A DNA stretch of 64,000 nt from Eutypella sp. D-1 (GCA_023313575.1 JAJTTP010000012.1:372001-436000); one strand, 5' to 3'. Counted from the stretch's first letter, positions 1-10,825 are shown. Program-made: numbers and translations. Notes: generated by a model not told the origin, from the sequence alone.

Positions 1-709
1 ACCAGCGGGAGTCTCTTTCGGGGCAATGGCGCGATAAGCTCGGGAGGCCTGGTTGTAGAGGGATTCTTCGCCACTGTCGGACGTCTGCTGGGAGGTGGAG
101 GCCTCGGCGGTGCTCGCAGAAGCCTCGGCAGCTCCGTTCTCTTTCTCGTTCTCGCTGTTGGACTTCGCCGCCTTCGCGGCGCGGCGCTTGATGACCGAGA
201 CGCGGGCCCGAGCGGAATAGGGTCGGGACTTGTCCCTACCCTTGGGCAGGTCTTCGGGACCTGGTGACGGGGATGGTCAGCAACCAACAAACATGGGTTT
301 GTGGGTCTATGATCTTATTAAAACTTACCCAATTTCTTCATATAATCATGAACAAATCCAACCGCGTGGGGGGACACTCTTCGCGTGCGGATGTTCTGAA
401 ACCAATGCTCAACTGTAGGAGGTCAGTCTGGCAGAATCGAATGTAGGGGGCGGGAGGGGGTAGAGGGGGGTGGGTGGGGGGTGAGCAGCGCGTCGTCGGC
501 GTAGCAGTTCAAGAAGGGGACTTACAGAGCATAGTGCCAGTATACTCGCGGGGGGCATCCTCTCCGAAGGCCCGCTGCATGTCGTCGGCAAGCTGCTCCC
601 ATGACTTGCCCAGGTTTACCTTGTTGATGCCGAGCCTCTTCGGGGAGAAGGGGATGGCGATGCGCCAGAAGTAGCGCTCCTCGTCCGCAGACCAGTATTT
701 GCCGCCCAT
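1..709 (-). CDS. Myb/SANT-like DNA-binding protein, 5' part (3' end outside window)
   Basis: Three exons read on the minus strand: 709-526, 412-329 and 260 to the left edge. The introns have GTAAGT donors and CAG acceptors, and the joined frame stays open for 176 codons. The N-terminus has the look of a fungal Myb/SANT-like helix-turn-helix: YWSADEERYFW near residues 5-15, a second helix around KSWEQLADDMQ, then a FEHWFQNIRTRR segment split by intron 1. The segment after residue 90 is basic and then rich in Ser, Glu and Ala, so probably disordered. The start at 709 is ATG and the domain begins only a few residues later, which supports it. A nuclear DNA-binding role is inferred from the fold; no target is known. 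The C-terminus is missing only because the window ends. Confidence 0.75.
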
Positions 710-925
710 TGTGGAAGCTCGTCGTGGCTGTTATTGTATTGAGTGATCGTATGGGGTGCAAAAGCTAGTAATACGGTGATAGATTGGGATGACTAGATGC
801 TATGGATAATATGGCTGCAGAGTAGGATGGATAGGTAGATGGATGGATAGATGATGGATAGATGGATAGAGAAGAGGAAGATAGAGAGCAGATGGGAAGG
901 AGGAAGATCCAGAGAAGGTGGGCGA

Positions 926-947
926 GGGGGGGGGGGGGATTATATAG
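926..947 (-). promoter_or_regulatory. G13 run next to a TATA-like box, promoter side of the Myb-like gene
   Basis: A run of 13 G on the plus strand (926-938; a C run on the coding strand) is followed by ATTATATAG. On the minus strand this reads TATATAAT about 230 bases upstream of the ATG at 709. It fits a core promoter, but the assignment rests on position and motif only. GATG/GATA-type short repeats at about 825-875 lie between it and the start, in the presumed 5' leader. Confidence 0.35.
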
Positions 948-2689
948 AAATCTCGTGGGTAGGATGACAGGGCCTTCACAGGGGAGGTAGGAAAAGTTCA
1001 GGCCAGAACTGAGCAAAGCCAATTCCCGATGAGGAACCCATGATGTGTTTGCAGTCAGGAATAAGTCATCTTGAAACTGATCTTTCCCATATCTATCGTC
1101 ACCTAAATGTATTGAAGGCAAATTGAAAGATGCAGCTAGGAAAGATGGGATGATGAGATGGGTACCGGACTAGTACTTGGAGAGAATAGGGAGTCCAGGT
1201 GATATTGGTTTGAATATTGAATGTACCCAGCTGTACAAGTGACTCGCTTCCCACGTACAGGCCTTATCATAGATGGTTTCATGATCTCGCATGCAATGTT
1301 GCGAACCTAACTTGCTCCTCTTTTCATCTGTTCGTTCTTGTGTTGCGCACAGTGGAGCCTTGGTATAGGTTATGCAAGGGTCAACTGGCAGAAGCCCACC
1401 CCCCTTCGATTATGAATCCGGGGTAGAGAGATCGATTTCCTACCATAAAAATGCCTAAAGAAGCAACTTTTAGTCTTCGTAGGGCATTAGTGTCCGGGAA
1501 TGCGATGATAGGTGTAGATTTTCAACAACATCCATTCTGAAGCCGGTGAAAATATTTTAATGCATCGTGAAGTAGGCACAGGCGCCATCCTCCGCCTTGC
1601 ACCCACCCGGTCTGTTGGACAGCCACCGACATGCGTAGGGGCATCTTTAGGCAATCATTGTTCAGATGAACCTGCCAATAGTTCTTTTTAACGGATGGGG
1701 CCATCTCCCATTCATGTACGTCAAATGTGCAATACACCATGGCAAACGTCAGGCCTACTTCTCTACTAGTTTCATGTTACCAAATAAAACCGGAGAAGTC
1801 AGGGAAAAAAACTCTGTCATCACTAGATTTCTATGTATTACCTGACGGCGTCCAATCCGGTATTACTTCGGGATATTAACCCTTGAGCTGAAGATAATAT
1901 CTCCTACTCAGTGGGAAAGATGGCAGAAGTGACGGTATCGGCATAGTAACACCGCATGTCTCGATGTTCAAATCATGATATCAGTCATGGTCGTGAGCAC
2001 ATTGTTGAGACGGTCAAGGCAGACCTGCGGGCAAACCCACACCATCTGTTGCTCATGTTCTCCGCATCACCACTCGTCATGCTTTCTTTTTCTTTTTTTG
2101 CGATGAAGATGAGGAAGTGAACAATGATATGCGTTTGCAGGCTCATGTGTAATGTTGACCGAACTGACTAGTGCAGTTGTAACCATCCAACCCTGCTTCG
2201 GTGGCAAAAAATAACAGATTCCCCTTTCTCCTTTGTATCAGGTCTTCAAGCTGATGGATCTGAGTCACCACAGGAGCTAAGTTGAAAGACTGTCAAGGCT
2301 GTGGATTGTTACATACGCAGACTGCAAGAGTGTGCAAGTGATTCCTTGGACTGTGGTGAGGCTCGAAGCGAGAATAGTGCCGACCATCCCCCGCCAATAA
2401 GATAATCAGTTGAGTCTATGGTGGCCTAGACTTTGTTGGACATGAGAGATACTGTCCATTTCCTGGAATTTATCTCTCGTTGCATCTGCCTTGCTGCAAG
2501 TAATTGTGACAGGATGGAGGCGGATAAGTAGCTGCGGATCACCATCTGACCTGCCCCTCCATAGTGCCTGAACAGAAATCGAGCATCACTGCCTAGAAGT
2601 TGGGGGTACTTTCGTTCTACTCCAACTTCCTAGCTAGATAATCCCTCCTTCCCTTTCCTCTACCTGCGCAACAGCATACTTCTAGCTAA
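948..2689. other. intergenic, no gene recognised
   Basis: No open frame here resembles a protein I know. The longer open frames lack an ATG context, splice-supported extension or recognisable motifs. The composition is mixed, without strong AT-richness. Its right end abuts the target-site duplication of the solo LTR. Confidence 0.6.
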
Positions 2690-2925
2690 CTTAGTGTCAC
2701 GTAATAAAGGGGCAGGGGCGCTACCAGCGACCTCCCCACCTCCCACCCCTGTTTTGCAGGCTACGATAGACTAGGATTATCTATAAGTAGGGGGGCTTCA
2801 CCCCCGTGGCTCTAGAAATAGGCCAGAGTTCAATAACTATTCGACCTCTATCTATACTACAGTGCCCTCACAGTGCCTCTCCAGCTACTATCTCTCACTC
2901 TGCGCCCAAGATCCCTAACACTTAG
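2690..2925. mobile_element. solo LTR (226 bp) with 5-bp target-site duplication
   Basis: The segment 2695-2920 begins TGTCACG and ends CCTAACA, giving the TGT...ACA inverted ends typical of retrotransposon LTRs. It is flanked directly by the same five bases, CTTAG, at 2690-2694 and 2921-2925. A TATA-like TCTATAAG lies near 2779-2787, where an LTR promoter would be. No gag/pol-like frame follows, and the duplication sits immediately beside both ends, so this is a solo LTR left by recombination between the two LTRs of a Ty1/Copia or Ty3/Gypsy-type element. The family cannot be told from the LTR alone. Confidence 0.8.
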
Positions 2926-3066
2926 CGCTACGTTCAGTGTTGTAACAGCAATACTGCGTTTGCACATATCTCTGCTCTTCTGATCTGGTTACTTTACTCT
3001 TTCCTGACATGCGGTATATCTATATTCGTTGTTGTTCTAGTATTTGACGGCGTGGAAGGACTGCGT
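2926..3066. other. spacer between solo LTR and diverged repeat
   Basis: There is no coding signal. This short piece separates the LTR target-site duplication from the first copy of the diverged repeat. Confidence 0.4.
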
Positions 3067-3271
3067 GATAACCCTTTACCAGAGCCTCCCAAGGGGCATA
3101 TGGTCGTGCTGAACTAGGACTATTTACGCTAGATACATGATCCCATAACCTATCTAACAACTTAAGCCCAAAGGCGCATCTGTTGGTAAAGGACTGCTTA
3201 TTAATTAACCTGCTTCCCCTTTGCGGCCAGTTGAAGGTTGTTGTCGGGGCTTAATCGCCTCTTTGTATAAA
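3067..3271. repeat. diverged repeat, copy A (more A/T-rich)
   Basis: This segment aligns over about 200 bases with 3774-3974. Shared blocks include GGGGCATATGG, TTTACGCTAGAT, a TCCCA-plus-AACCTATC block, and GCGGCCAGTTG. Most differences are C/T or A/G transitions, and copy A carries T or A at most of them (for example GAACTAGGACTA against GGGCTAGGGCTG). That pattern is what RIP (repeat-induced point mutation) produces in ascomycetes. The repeat family was not identified. Confidence 0.75.
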
Positions 3272-3773
3272 GTGACTCGCTTACGCATAAATGGACGCGG
3301 GTGAAGTGAGTGCCTGATATTACGCAAGTGTACCACGAGACCAAAAGTATACTTTATTATAGGAATATCTTTTTATAAGCTATTTATGTCTAGCAGTAGT
3401 ACATCTGACACCTAAACGAGGCCTATTTATTACGTTTGTCCCCGTAGGGACAGTGGCTTCTAGCGCGAGAGCGCAATTACGTATAGTGCAAAACATGTAA
3501 TCCATTAAATTAACTCGATAACGCCTCCAGTCACAGGACGAGCGCCGCTTTTACGCAGCGCCGACCGGTAGCTTTCCCCTGTCCAGTACAGGGTGAGATA
3601 TCCCGGGTATTCGATAAAGGAAGAGGGGTCAAGGAGAGGAGGGGATGCCTCGTCAGTCGTCGTATCACGACTTGTGCCGGCGCAGGTGCAGGGTAAGTTG
3701 TGTCCGACTTGGACAAAGGAAAGGGCAGACGAGGTTCGGGTCAGCGACTGTTGCAGTTGCGTACTTTCCGGCC
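3272..3773. other. spacer between the two repeat copies
   Basis: The left part (to about 3500) is AT-rich with many TA steps. From about 3530 to 3770 it turns more GC-rich. Open frames there start with non-ATG codons and match nothing I recognise. It may be the interior of a decayed repeat, but no transposase or reverse transcriptase motif is visible. Confidence 0.4.
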
Positions 3774-3974
3774 CCTGATAAGGCAACCCTCTACTAGAGC
3801 CTCCTATGGGGCATATGGCCGTGTTGGGCTAGGGCTGTTTACGCTAGATAATACAATCCCACAACCTATCCAGCAACTCAGGCCGTAGGCGCTTCGTCTG
3901 AGTGGACAGTCTATCTACATCCCCCTCGCGGCCAGTTGGGGGTCAGTGCCAGAACTCAAGTCGTCTCTGTGCAG
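3774..3974. repeat. diverged repeat, copy B (more G/C-rich)
   Basis: Direct-orientation partner of 3067-3271. It keeps G or C where copy A mostly has A or T, so it is closer to the ancestral sequence or less mutated. The similarity fades around GTCTCTGTGCAG (near 3974). Confidence 0.75.
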
Positions 3975-4333
3975 TTTTCAAATGCCCCAAGTGGGCACAG
4001 TGTGATGGTCTGAACCAGACCGATACGCGCGGCATATCTAAAGATCCAGTGCGGCCTTTCTTTTTTCAAGAGATGGGCCACATTTAGCCCCGGTTACTCA
4101 ACATATTACGAGGGGGTTGCAGGAGCGATAGGGAGTCATCAGGGTTGCAAGAGCTCGAGTTTCTATAACATTGGATGAAGATACAACTAACTAGTCCTTG
4201 ATGCCCAACTCCACATACATACTCATACAAGTCCATGATCTAGCCGGTGTGGCTGCTCTACTCTATGTGACAAACCAATTCCACATCATTCGCAATTGGA
4301 TTAATAAAAGTAAAACCAGAGATATGCGGCAAA
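3975..4333. other. intergenic, 3' flank of GEP4
   Basis: No gene was recognised between the repeat copy and the GEP4 stop codon. Confidence 0.5.
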
Positions 4334-5129
4334 CTACTCAAAGGGGCTCAGAGGTGGTTCAGGGGCCCGGATTCCTCGAGCCATGAGGGACGGTCCTAAT
4401 TTCTGCTCTACTTGGGAGAACTGGGGGGAAAAAGCGGCAGGCGACGTTAGTGGAACATGTCATGAAGAAAGCCTGAGGGTGACACGACATACCAAACTCT
4501 TCTGATGAAGGGGCTTGACGCCATTCTTGATCCATATGCACCAGCTGCCCATCATGTTTGCCATCATCATATCCGTCGAGAGGCGATCGCCGATGACGGC
4601 AACGTGACTCGGATCCGTGACCCCGGTCTCCGGGTGGTTCTTGAAGTAGTTCATGATCTCGTCCCTGCAGCCGGGCTTCTTGACGCGATGGGAGAGGACC
4701 TCTACGCCCGTGGCCTCCTCTAGCGTGCTCTTGAGCCGACCGTCGCGATCATGGGTAGTGGCCCCTGCGGTGTTCGACACAATCAAGAGCCTGCGGCCGG
4801 GGTATTCTTTCTGAAGTAGCCGGAAGCGTTCCTAGTGGTACTCATCAATACAACTGTAACTCAGGAGAGGGTGACTGTTGTTTTGGTTTTCCGTCTCATC
4901 TACTCACTATGTATGGCGGATGGATCTGGTTGGTGTCAGGGTAGGCAAAACAATCATCCTTGTCTAACACTACGGCTTTGATGACGGGTTTCCTGGAGGC
5001 ATTGTCAAAGGCTCTGTCCAGGGGAATCGGCAGCTCATTAAATGTTGCGACCGTTGCATGGGGCAGACAGAGTGAGGGCTTGGTGAATAGCCGGAACACG
5101 TTGATGGAGCCAGAGAGGTTGAGGTTCAT
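4334..5129 (-). CDS. GEP4: mitochondrial phosphatidylglycerophosphate phosphatase (GEP4 family)
   Basis: Exons on the minus strand are 5129-4908, 4831-4493 and 4420-4334, giving 215 residues and ending in TAG. GEP4 removes the phosphate from phosphatidylglycerophosphate in the mitochondrial inner membrane, the step that yields phosphatidylglycerol for cardiolipin synthesis. The HAD-type nucleophile motif is seen as VVLDKDDCFAYP (about residues 53-64, DxD at 56-58). Motif II is LLIVSNTAGA in exon 2, and HVAVIGDRLSTD carries the acidic motif. The length is close to yeast Gep4 plus a short tail. The intron 1 junction gives IHPPYIERFRLLQ with no gap. The gene is divergent from ORC2. An organellar targeting segment (residues about 1-30) is plausible but not strongly basic. 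Confidence 0.92.
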
Positions 5130-5624
5130 GATGGATGCTGACTCGACCTTTGGGCAGGCCTATTGCTAAGAGAAAAGGACAAGATATCTAACAGAGGATT
5201 ACAGGAAACATTCATGTCGCATCTATCACGACAGCAGTATTAAATGTATTTGTTATTATTAATTATGTGGCAAGGTCAAGGTTGGATAGGGGGGTTGTTG
5301 TAGATAAGTTGGAATGAGCAGGGCTCGCACGTGGTGATGACGATGACAGGGCTTAGGACAGACAAAATTGGAACTGATTTTCAGCCCCGGCTGGAGCCTA
5401 AAAGCGCAAAATTGCAAAATTAGGGGGTCACTAGCTACCGGCGGTGCGGATAGAAGTGGATCTTTAGCGCTGACCAAGTCCCATAATTCTTACCTCGAAG
5501 CTCCCCTGGCGCTAGTAAGCTACCGGTGATACCCGGAGGGGGAACTAGGGCCATTTACATTCTTAGGTAAGTACATGTAACTTCTAGTGCGGATAAATGA
5601 ATGACAATTTATATTTTCTATTAA

Positions 5625-5646
5625 ACGCGTTAAACGTTAGACGCGA
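5625..5646. promoter_or_regulatory. MCB-like pair ACGCGT / ACGCGA upstream of ORC2
   Basis: ACGCGT at 5625-5630 and ACGCGA at 5641-5646 lie about 400 bases before the ORC2 ATG. ACGCGT is the MluI cell-cycle box bound by MBF-type (Mbp1/Swi6) factors at G1/S genes in yeasts. A matching pair occurs upstream of PRI2. A single ACGCGT is expected by chance about every 4 kb, so the pairing, not the single site, is the evidence. Confidence 0.45.
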
Positions 5647-5747
5647 CGTTCGTAAATACTTGATCCCGAGGTCCCCTTACCAGATTGATTACCTACAGTT
5701 ACTTAAGTACATATGTACTTAACCCTGCCTGCTCGGTATACCACTTA

Positions 5748-5781
5748 CTAGGTACCTACCTACCTACCTATATGTACCTAA
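5748..5781. repeat. TACCTA microsatellite
   Basis: A run of CTAGGTACCTACCTACC type with ACCT units. It is one of many TACCTA/TAGGTA clusters in the intergenic parts of this window. Confidence 0.7.
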
Positions 5782-6034
5782 AGCTGGAAGTAACTTCCAA
5801 GATTTGCAGTGGTCAGTACTTCCGGTAAGGAAAGGTAATCTACCTCCCAAGTACCTGCTCTAAGAGGTAGGTAACTAGCTCCTTCAACTCCTTACAAGTC
5901 CCTTCTTCAGAGTCAAGACAAGACATCTTACAACATTTTTTCAACACTTCGAGAAGATTGAAATTCATTCTAGTCCGCTATGACGCATTGGCGGTGATAA
6001 CTAAAAGAAGAGCCATTTCGATCTACCAGTCACA

Positions 6035-7996
6035 ATGGCCCGGGCGAAGAAACCCCAGTCGGATACTACCAATGCTACCACTACCCGTCGCTCGGGTAGA
6101 AAACGAGGCCGAGAAGACGAGAACGAAGCCGCCGAATCCGAGGATGTCGTCCAGGGTACACCCCCTAAGCGTCGAAATACTCGCACGATACCTGAAAAAT
6201 CTACAGGGGGGAGATCTAAACAGGTTTCAAACACGATCGTCTCCGCTACTACTCATCCATCAGACTACGATTTCCCCTCAGACGAAGATGAAGGCGGCTC
6301 GACAATGAAGGGGACTCCTGATGGGAGATCCAAGGTGCTCACTTCCATAGTTGCCAACAGTAATGGCGAGGTCTCGACTCCTGGGAATAGGAAGGGGAAG
6401 GGCAAGATCGTACAGATAGCCCCGTCGAATCCTACTACGCCTTCCGGAACAAGAACCACACCCGCGGGAGAGACTCCCCAATGGAGGCGTTACGATCGGT
6501 CGGCGAGGAAGAAGAGCGCACGGGCTCTGATAGAGAAGGTTGTCGCGGGCGACGCGAGTGATGATGACGATGGGGACCAAGAGGACGTAGCGATGGAGAT
6601 CTACGAGTCGGAAGAGGAAGAAGAGGAAGAAGAAGAGGATGAAGATGTGGTGGATTCCGACGCCCAGGCCCATGACGCTGAAGAAGGGGAAGAGCAGATC
6701 GAGGCCGCGACCCCTTCGAGACCTAAGAGGGGCAGACCAAGAAAGCAGAAGACCGCGGCGGCAGCAGCGAGGAAGAGGAAGAGGTCGGCGACACCACCGC
6801 GGGACCTCCCGCCGCACGAGCTGTACTTCGCGCAGAACCGACCGGGCCAGGCCAACAAGACGTCGAACAACACGCTCGCGTCGCTGCAGCTGCTAACGCA
6901 CGACGAGTACTTCGCGGTGCTGCAGAAGGGCGGTGGCTACGTGAACCCGCACGCCGAGGACATCGCGTTCCTGCAGGCCGTGCACGCTGAGTCCTTCCCG
7001 CAGTGGGCCTTCGAGCTCTCCCAGGGCTTCAGCGTCTGCTTATACGGCTACGGCTCCAAGCGGCGTCTACTCCACCGTTTCGCGTCGTACCTGTACAACA
7101 AGTCCCGCTCATCCGCGTCCTCCCCGCCGTCGTCGCCGCACCACAAGATCGTCATCGTCAACGGCTACGTGCGCACGAGCTCGCTGCGCGAGATCCTGGG
7201 TACGGTGGCAGCGGCCGTGGACCGGACGCACCGGCTACCAGCGGGCAGCGCGTCCGCGATGCTCGACAGTCTCGAGGCACTGCTGGCCTCGCGGCCCGCG
7301 GCCCGCATTACCGTAGTGTTGAACTCGATTGACGCGGCGCCGCTGCGGCGGGCGGGGGTGCAGGCGGCGCTGGCGCGACTAGCGGCGCAGCCGGGCGTGC
7401 AGCTCGTGTGCTCGGCCGACACGCCGGACTTTGCGCTGCTGTGGGACAGCGCGCTGCGGTCGCGGTTCAACTTCACGTTCCACGACTGCACGACGTTCGA
7501 GCCGCTAGCGGCGGCCGAGGCCGACGCCGTCGACGACGTCCACGAGCTCCTCGGCCGCCGCGCCCGCCGCGTCGGCGGCAAGGAAGGCGTCTCCTACGTC
7601 CTCCGCAGCCTGCCCGAGAACGCCAAGAACCTGTTCCGTCTGCTCGTCGGCGAGGTCCTCGCTGCTATGGACGACGACGCCGGTGGCGATGGCGAGAACC
7701 CCGGTATCGAGTACCGCATGCTCTACAACAAGGCGGTTGAGGAGTTCATCTGCAGTTCGGAGATGGCCTTCCGTACACTGCTGAAGGAGTAAGTACCCTG
7801 ACACACAACCCAACCACCAGTCTATTTATTATTCAACCCTCGTAGCGTTCTTGAAGCTGACATGCACAAAACCTCGCACAGATTCCACGACCACCAGATG
7901 ATCACGAGTCGCAAGGACGTGCTGGGCACGGAGCTGCTCAGCGTGCCCTTCCGCAAGGAGGAGCTCGAGGCGATTTTAGAGGAGTTGGTGTCGTGA
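6035..7996 (+). CDS. ORC2: origin recognition complex subunit 2
   Basis: Exons are 6035-7788 and 7846-7996, giving 634 residues; the 57-base intron has GTAAGT and TAG ends. ORC2 is part of the six-subunit complex that marks replication origins and loads the MCM helicase. The N-terminal half (1-265) is basic and acidic by turns and looks disordered. It holds a Glu/Asp run near 190-210 and an AT-hook-like RPKRGRPRKQK near residue 230. The conserved ORC2 core starts around LLTHDEYFAVLQ and contains the AAA-like segment FSVCLYGYGSKRRLLHRF (about 330-347). The C-terminal winged-helix part ends with LLSVPFRKEELEAILEEL across exon 2. The ATG at 6035 has a CACAATGG context. Other starts would lie inside the disordered tail. 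Confidence 0.97.
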
Positions 7997-8178
7997 ATAT
8001 GAATGTGTGTTACTCAAGCATGGGATGGGGCGGGTACGATTAGACAGCCAGCGTGCATAATGAGCGATCTCAGTAATGCAATATATTTTGCTTGCGCTCG
8101 CGCTTGCTTATCCGACTATTGATTTCGATAAATACCATTCTAATCTCCCCCCTCCCCCACCCCCAACTTCCCACGCTA

Positions 8179-9159
8179 CTACTTCTTCCCTTCCTTTGCC
8201 GCCTTCTCCCTCCTTTCCTTCCGGTCCTTCTCCTGCTGTTCCCGCTCCGCCTTTTCCAGCTTCTCCTTGCTCACCACGCTCTCCACCTCCTTGAGGTCGC
8301 CCACGTCATCGACCAGCTGGCTCACGCCGTCCATCTTGGACCACTTGGGCTTGCCGTCGGGGATGTCCACGACGCGCTGGGAGTAGAATATATGGCATCT
8401 GGCAAACCGGAGAGGCAAAGTTTAGTTTCACCAGAACGCGACTATAAAAGGTCAAGTAAAACATAAAGTATGATATATCGAACGGATATTGTTTAAGGCG
8501 AGTTAGGGTTTTATAGGCTGCTAACTCCCCCCCCCCAAAAAAAAGAAAAAACGTACTGCGGATCGAACCACTTCTTGTGCTCGGGGTCATCAACCCTAAT
8601 GATACCCGGGAACATGAGGACCATGTTGCGGCCCTCGTCCATGATGGGCGTGTGGCAGTACGCGCAGCTGACCTTGCAGGGCAGCCGGTGGTGCGTCAGC
8701 TTGTCCTGCGAGTTATAGAACGCGAGGCCCTCGGCCCCCCGCGCAAAGTGCAGGTCCTCCTTGTGGAAGATGGCGGCCCATTGGAACGGCGCTCCTATTT
8801 CGAATCAGTAAGCTAAAATACGGGCCGTACCACGTTTTCTTAAACCCCCCTACCCTCTTTTCCCCTCTTTTCCCCTATCAATCCAATCCAGTCGCACGGG
8901 ATCGTAAAAATACAGTAATCCGGGTGGTGTGAAAGAAGGTGGACTGGACTCTGGCTCACTCACCGTGCAGGGACTGGCAATCCACGCAGTGGCAGTACTT
9001 GGACGCCAGCGGCCGGTCCCGGCTCAGCCAGTAGGTGACGCGGCCGCAGCTGCAGTGCGCCGTCCACTTCTTCTCGAACTGCTCGTTGGCGGACGCCGTG
9101 CGGTACGGCGGCCGGCTCTTCCACTCCTCGCTGCTGCTGCCGTCCTCCTCGGGCGCCAT
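8179..9159 (-). CDS. GFA/CENP-V domain zinc enzyme (glutathione-dependent formaldehyde-activating-like)
   Basis: Exons are 9159-8964, 8794-8557 and 8398-8179, giving 217 residues with consistent phases. The GFA fold is seen from its zinc ligands: HCSCG (C36, C38), YCHCVDCQ (C56, C58, C61) followed by HGAPF, and CKVSCAYC in exon 2. The conserved tail of the fold, CHIFYSQRVVDIPDG, starts exon 3. A strongly charged Lys/Glu helix (about 185-217) follows and is extra to the domain. Bacterial Gfa acts on S-hydroxymethyl-glutathione, but most fungal relatives have no tested substrate, so a detoxification role is only inferred. The second intron contains a C8-A8-type homopolymer stretch (8526-8544). 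Confidence 0.9.
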
Positions 9160-10091
9160 TATCTCGTCTTTCCTGCCTTGCTTAACGTGCGTGGTAAAGA
9201 ATAGCTGCGGTGGTTGTGGTTGTGGTTGCTGTTTGTGGTTACCCTGCGGTCCGAGAACTGATGAATGAATGAATGCGGGTTGGCGGATTCTTTTGCCGCG
9301 GTGTTCGTTGATAGGACTTATTGTTTGTTGAACGAGAGCTGAGGTTGGAATTATGGTAGCACGTGCGGCTGTTGCCGCTGGTGGTGACGTCGCAGAATAC
9401 GTTGTGTGTGAGGTACTGCAGGACGCGGATATCGATTTAGTATCACCCCCTAAGAACCTAGGTCGTCTGCTGATATAATATCTATGAGGCGGTCAAATCA
9501 CATTCTTCGCGTACTAATCCGCCCTCTTGTCCTAGATATTTCTATTCTTTCATGTCGTTCGTCGCCCCCGTACTAACAAGTCGGATCACGGCCGATACCA
9601 TCAGTTTACCTGCTGCGGTACGTGCCTAAGTCCCTAAAGCAGCTACAGCACCCGGGGCTTCAGGTACCTACTGAAAGGGGTAATACAACGTCACGACAGT
9701 GGAATGGCCGGCCCTGATTCGTCGGAGCTGTCTCCCTGGGTGGGGCCATCCTTTCTATGCTGTATTCTAGGGAGAGCCTGGATGATGGCAGTATGATGTA
9801 TGATGCGATGATTCTGCATATCTTTATTTTAGGTGTATTCATTTTTAATGTATTATTATCATATCGCGAATCACTAGAACACCCAAATTCTTCTTGCTCT
9901 GCTGGTGTCACCTAGTTTAATCAGTCAACTAACATGCCACTTGTTATCCTTTTCCTCTTTGTTCCAGCATTTCTTCGGAGTAGATAGTATTCCGTATAGG
10001 AAGGATCACACAGCAGTCTCGAGCCATAGCATCTAAGCATCGTAAGCCGCAGTCGATGAGCCATTAGATTTGACACTTGCAGTGCTCCGGT
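9160..10091. other. intergenic: GFA gene promoter and CinA-like gene 3' flank
   Basis: No gene was recognised. A TGACGTCG element near 9384 resembles a CRE/AP-1 half-palindrome upstream of the GFA gene; it is a single motif and weak evidence. Confidence 0.5.
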
Positions 10092-10825
10092 TTATGTGCT
10101 TTCGGGGTTATCTGCGACGATGTGGTCTCTGAGGTGCTTCAGCGCTGCCAGAGCAAACTCCACCATATTCTCATCCCGTCTACCGTGACCCGTGTCGGCC
10201 TCCGCCGTTACGGTACCTCGGGGTCCATCGACGGCCAACGCGACATAGCCCCTTTGGAAACACGTGGCGTCAGCCCACTGCATAATCATAATCATGTTCC
10301 TACAACCCCGTGCCGAAAGTATTTCTCTTGCTTTCTTTTTTTTTTCTAGTGCTGGGGGAGGGGTGAGACTTACGGCGTACGATTCCGCGTCGTGCCCCCG
10401 GTGGGCCCCGCGGTCCCGCTCTCGCTGACCGTGTATGTGCTCCCCAGCTGCGCGCGCACGTGCTTCGCGAGGCCGGCGACAATCTCGGGGGTCGGGCCCC
10501 GGTAGTTCTCGGCGCTGGATTGTGTCCAGCCCCCGTAGGCGATGCGCGACTCCAGAGTGTAGAGCTATAAATCCACCGGTAGTAGGCCCATGAAATTAGA
10601 AAGGAGTGTCATCGCTAAAAGGCATGCTGAATCACGCACCGTCAATCCGCCCTTGTAGATCTTGGATGCGCCCGGAGTCGCGAGGATCGAGGCCGAGATT
10701 AACCCCCCGGCGGCTGTCTCCGCTACCGACACCGTCTCATTCCTCGATGCGAGGAGGCCGGCGACTTCACTTGCCAAAGCCCGGAGGCTGGCTGGGGGGA
10801 AGACGGTCTCGTTGCTGGTGGCCAT
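10092..10825 (-). CDS. CinA C-terminal-like protein (nicotinamide-nucleotide amidase fold)
   Basis: Exons are 10825-10640, 10564-10374 and 10251-10092, giving 178 residues with matching phases. Bacterial CinA-C/PncC proteins deamidate nicotinamide mononucleotide. The fold is clear from VSVAETAAGGLISASIL (about 32-48), TPGASKIYKGGLTLYTLESR across intron 1, the long YRGPTPEIVAGLAKHVR helix, and TVSESGTAGPTGG. Exon 3 supplies GYVALAV and a C-terminal helix. At the place of the bacterial ESCTGG motif this protein has ETAAGG, and the YSNEAK lysine position reads as Arg (YTLESR). Both catalytic positions known from PncC therefore look changed, and the activity may differ or be absent. It is a single-domain protein without the N-terminal MoaB-like part of CinA. 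Confidence 0.88.

Larger units (their letters stand above)
5130..6034. promoter_or_regulatory. divergent intergenic region GEP4 / ORC2
   Basis: These 905 bases separate the two start codons and must hold both promoters. They contain a TACCTA microsatellite (5748-5781), palindromic ACTTAAGTACATATGTACTTAA-like sequence near 5700, and an MCB-like pair listed separately. The last 100 bases before ORC2 are pyrimidine- and A-rich, usual for a fungal 5' leader. Confidence 0.6.

Noticed and set aside
765..1121. 118-codon minus-strand open frame upstream of the Myb-like gene
   Set aside because: Low-complexity Ser/Tyr/Pro sequence produced by GATG/GATA repeats; lies in the presumed promoter and leader.
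3505..3786. 93-codon minus-strand frame between the repeat copies
   Set aside because: Begins with TTG, overlaps other frames on both strands, and shows no family motif; probably decayed repeat sequence.
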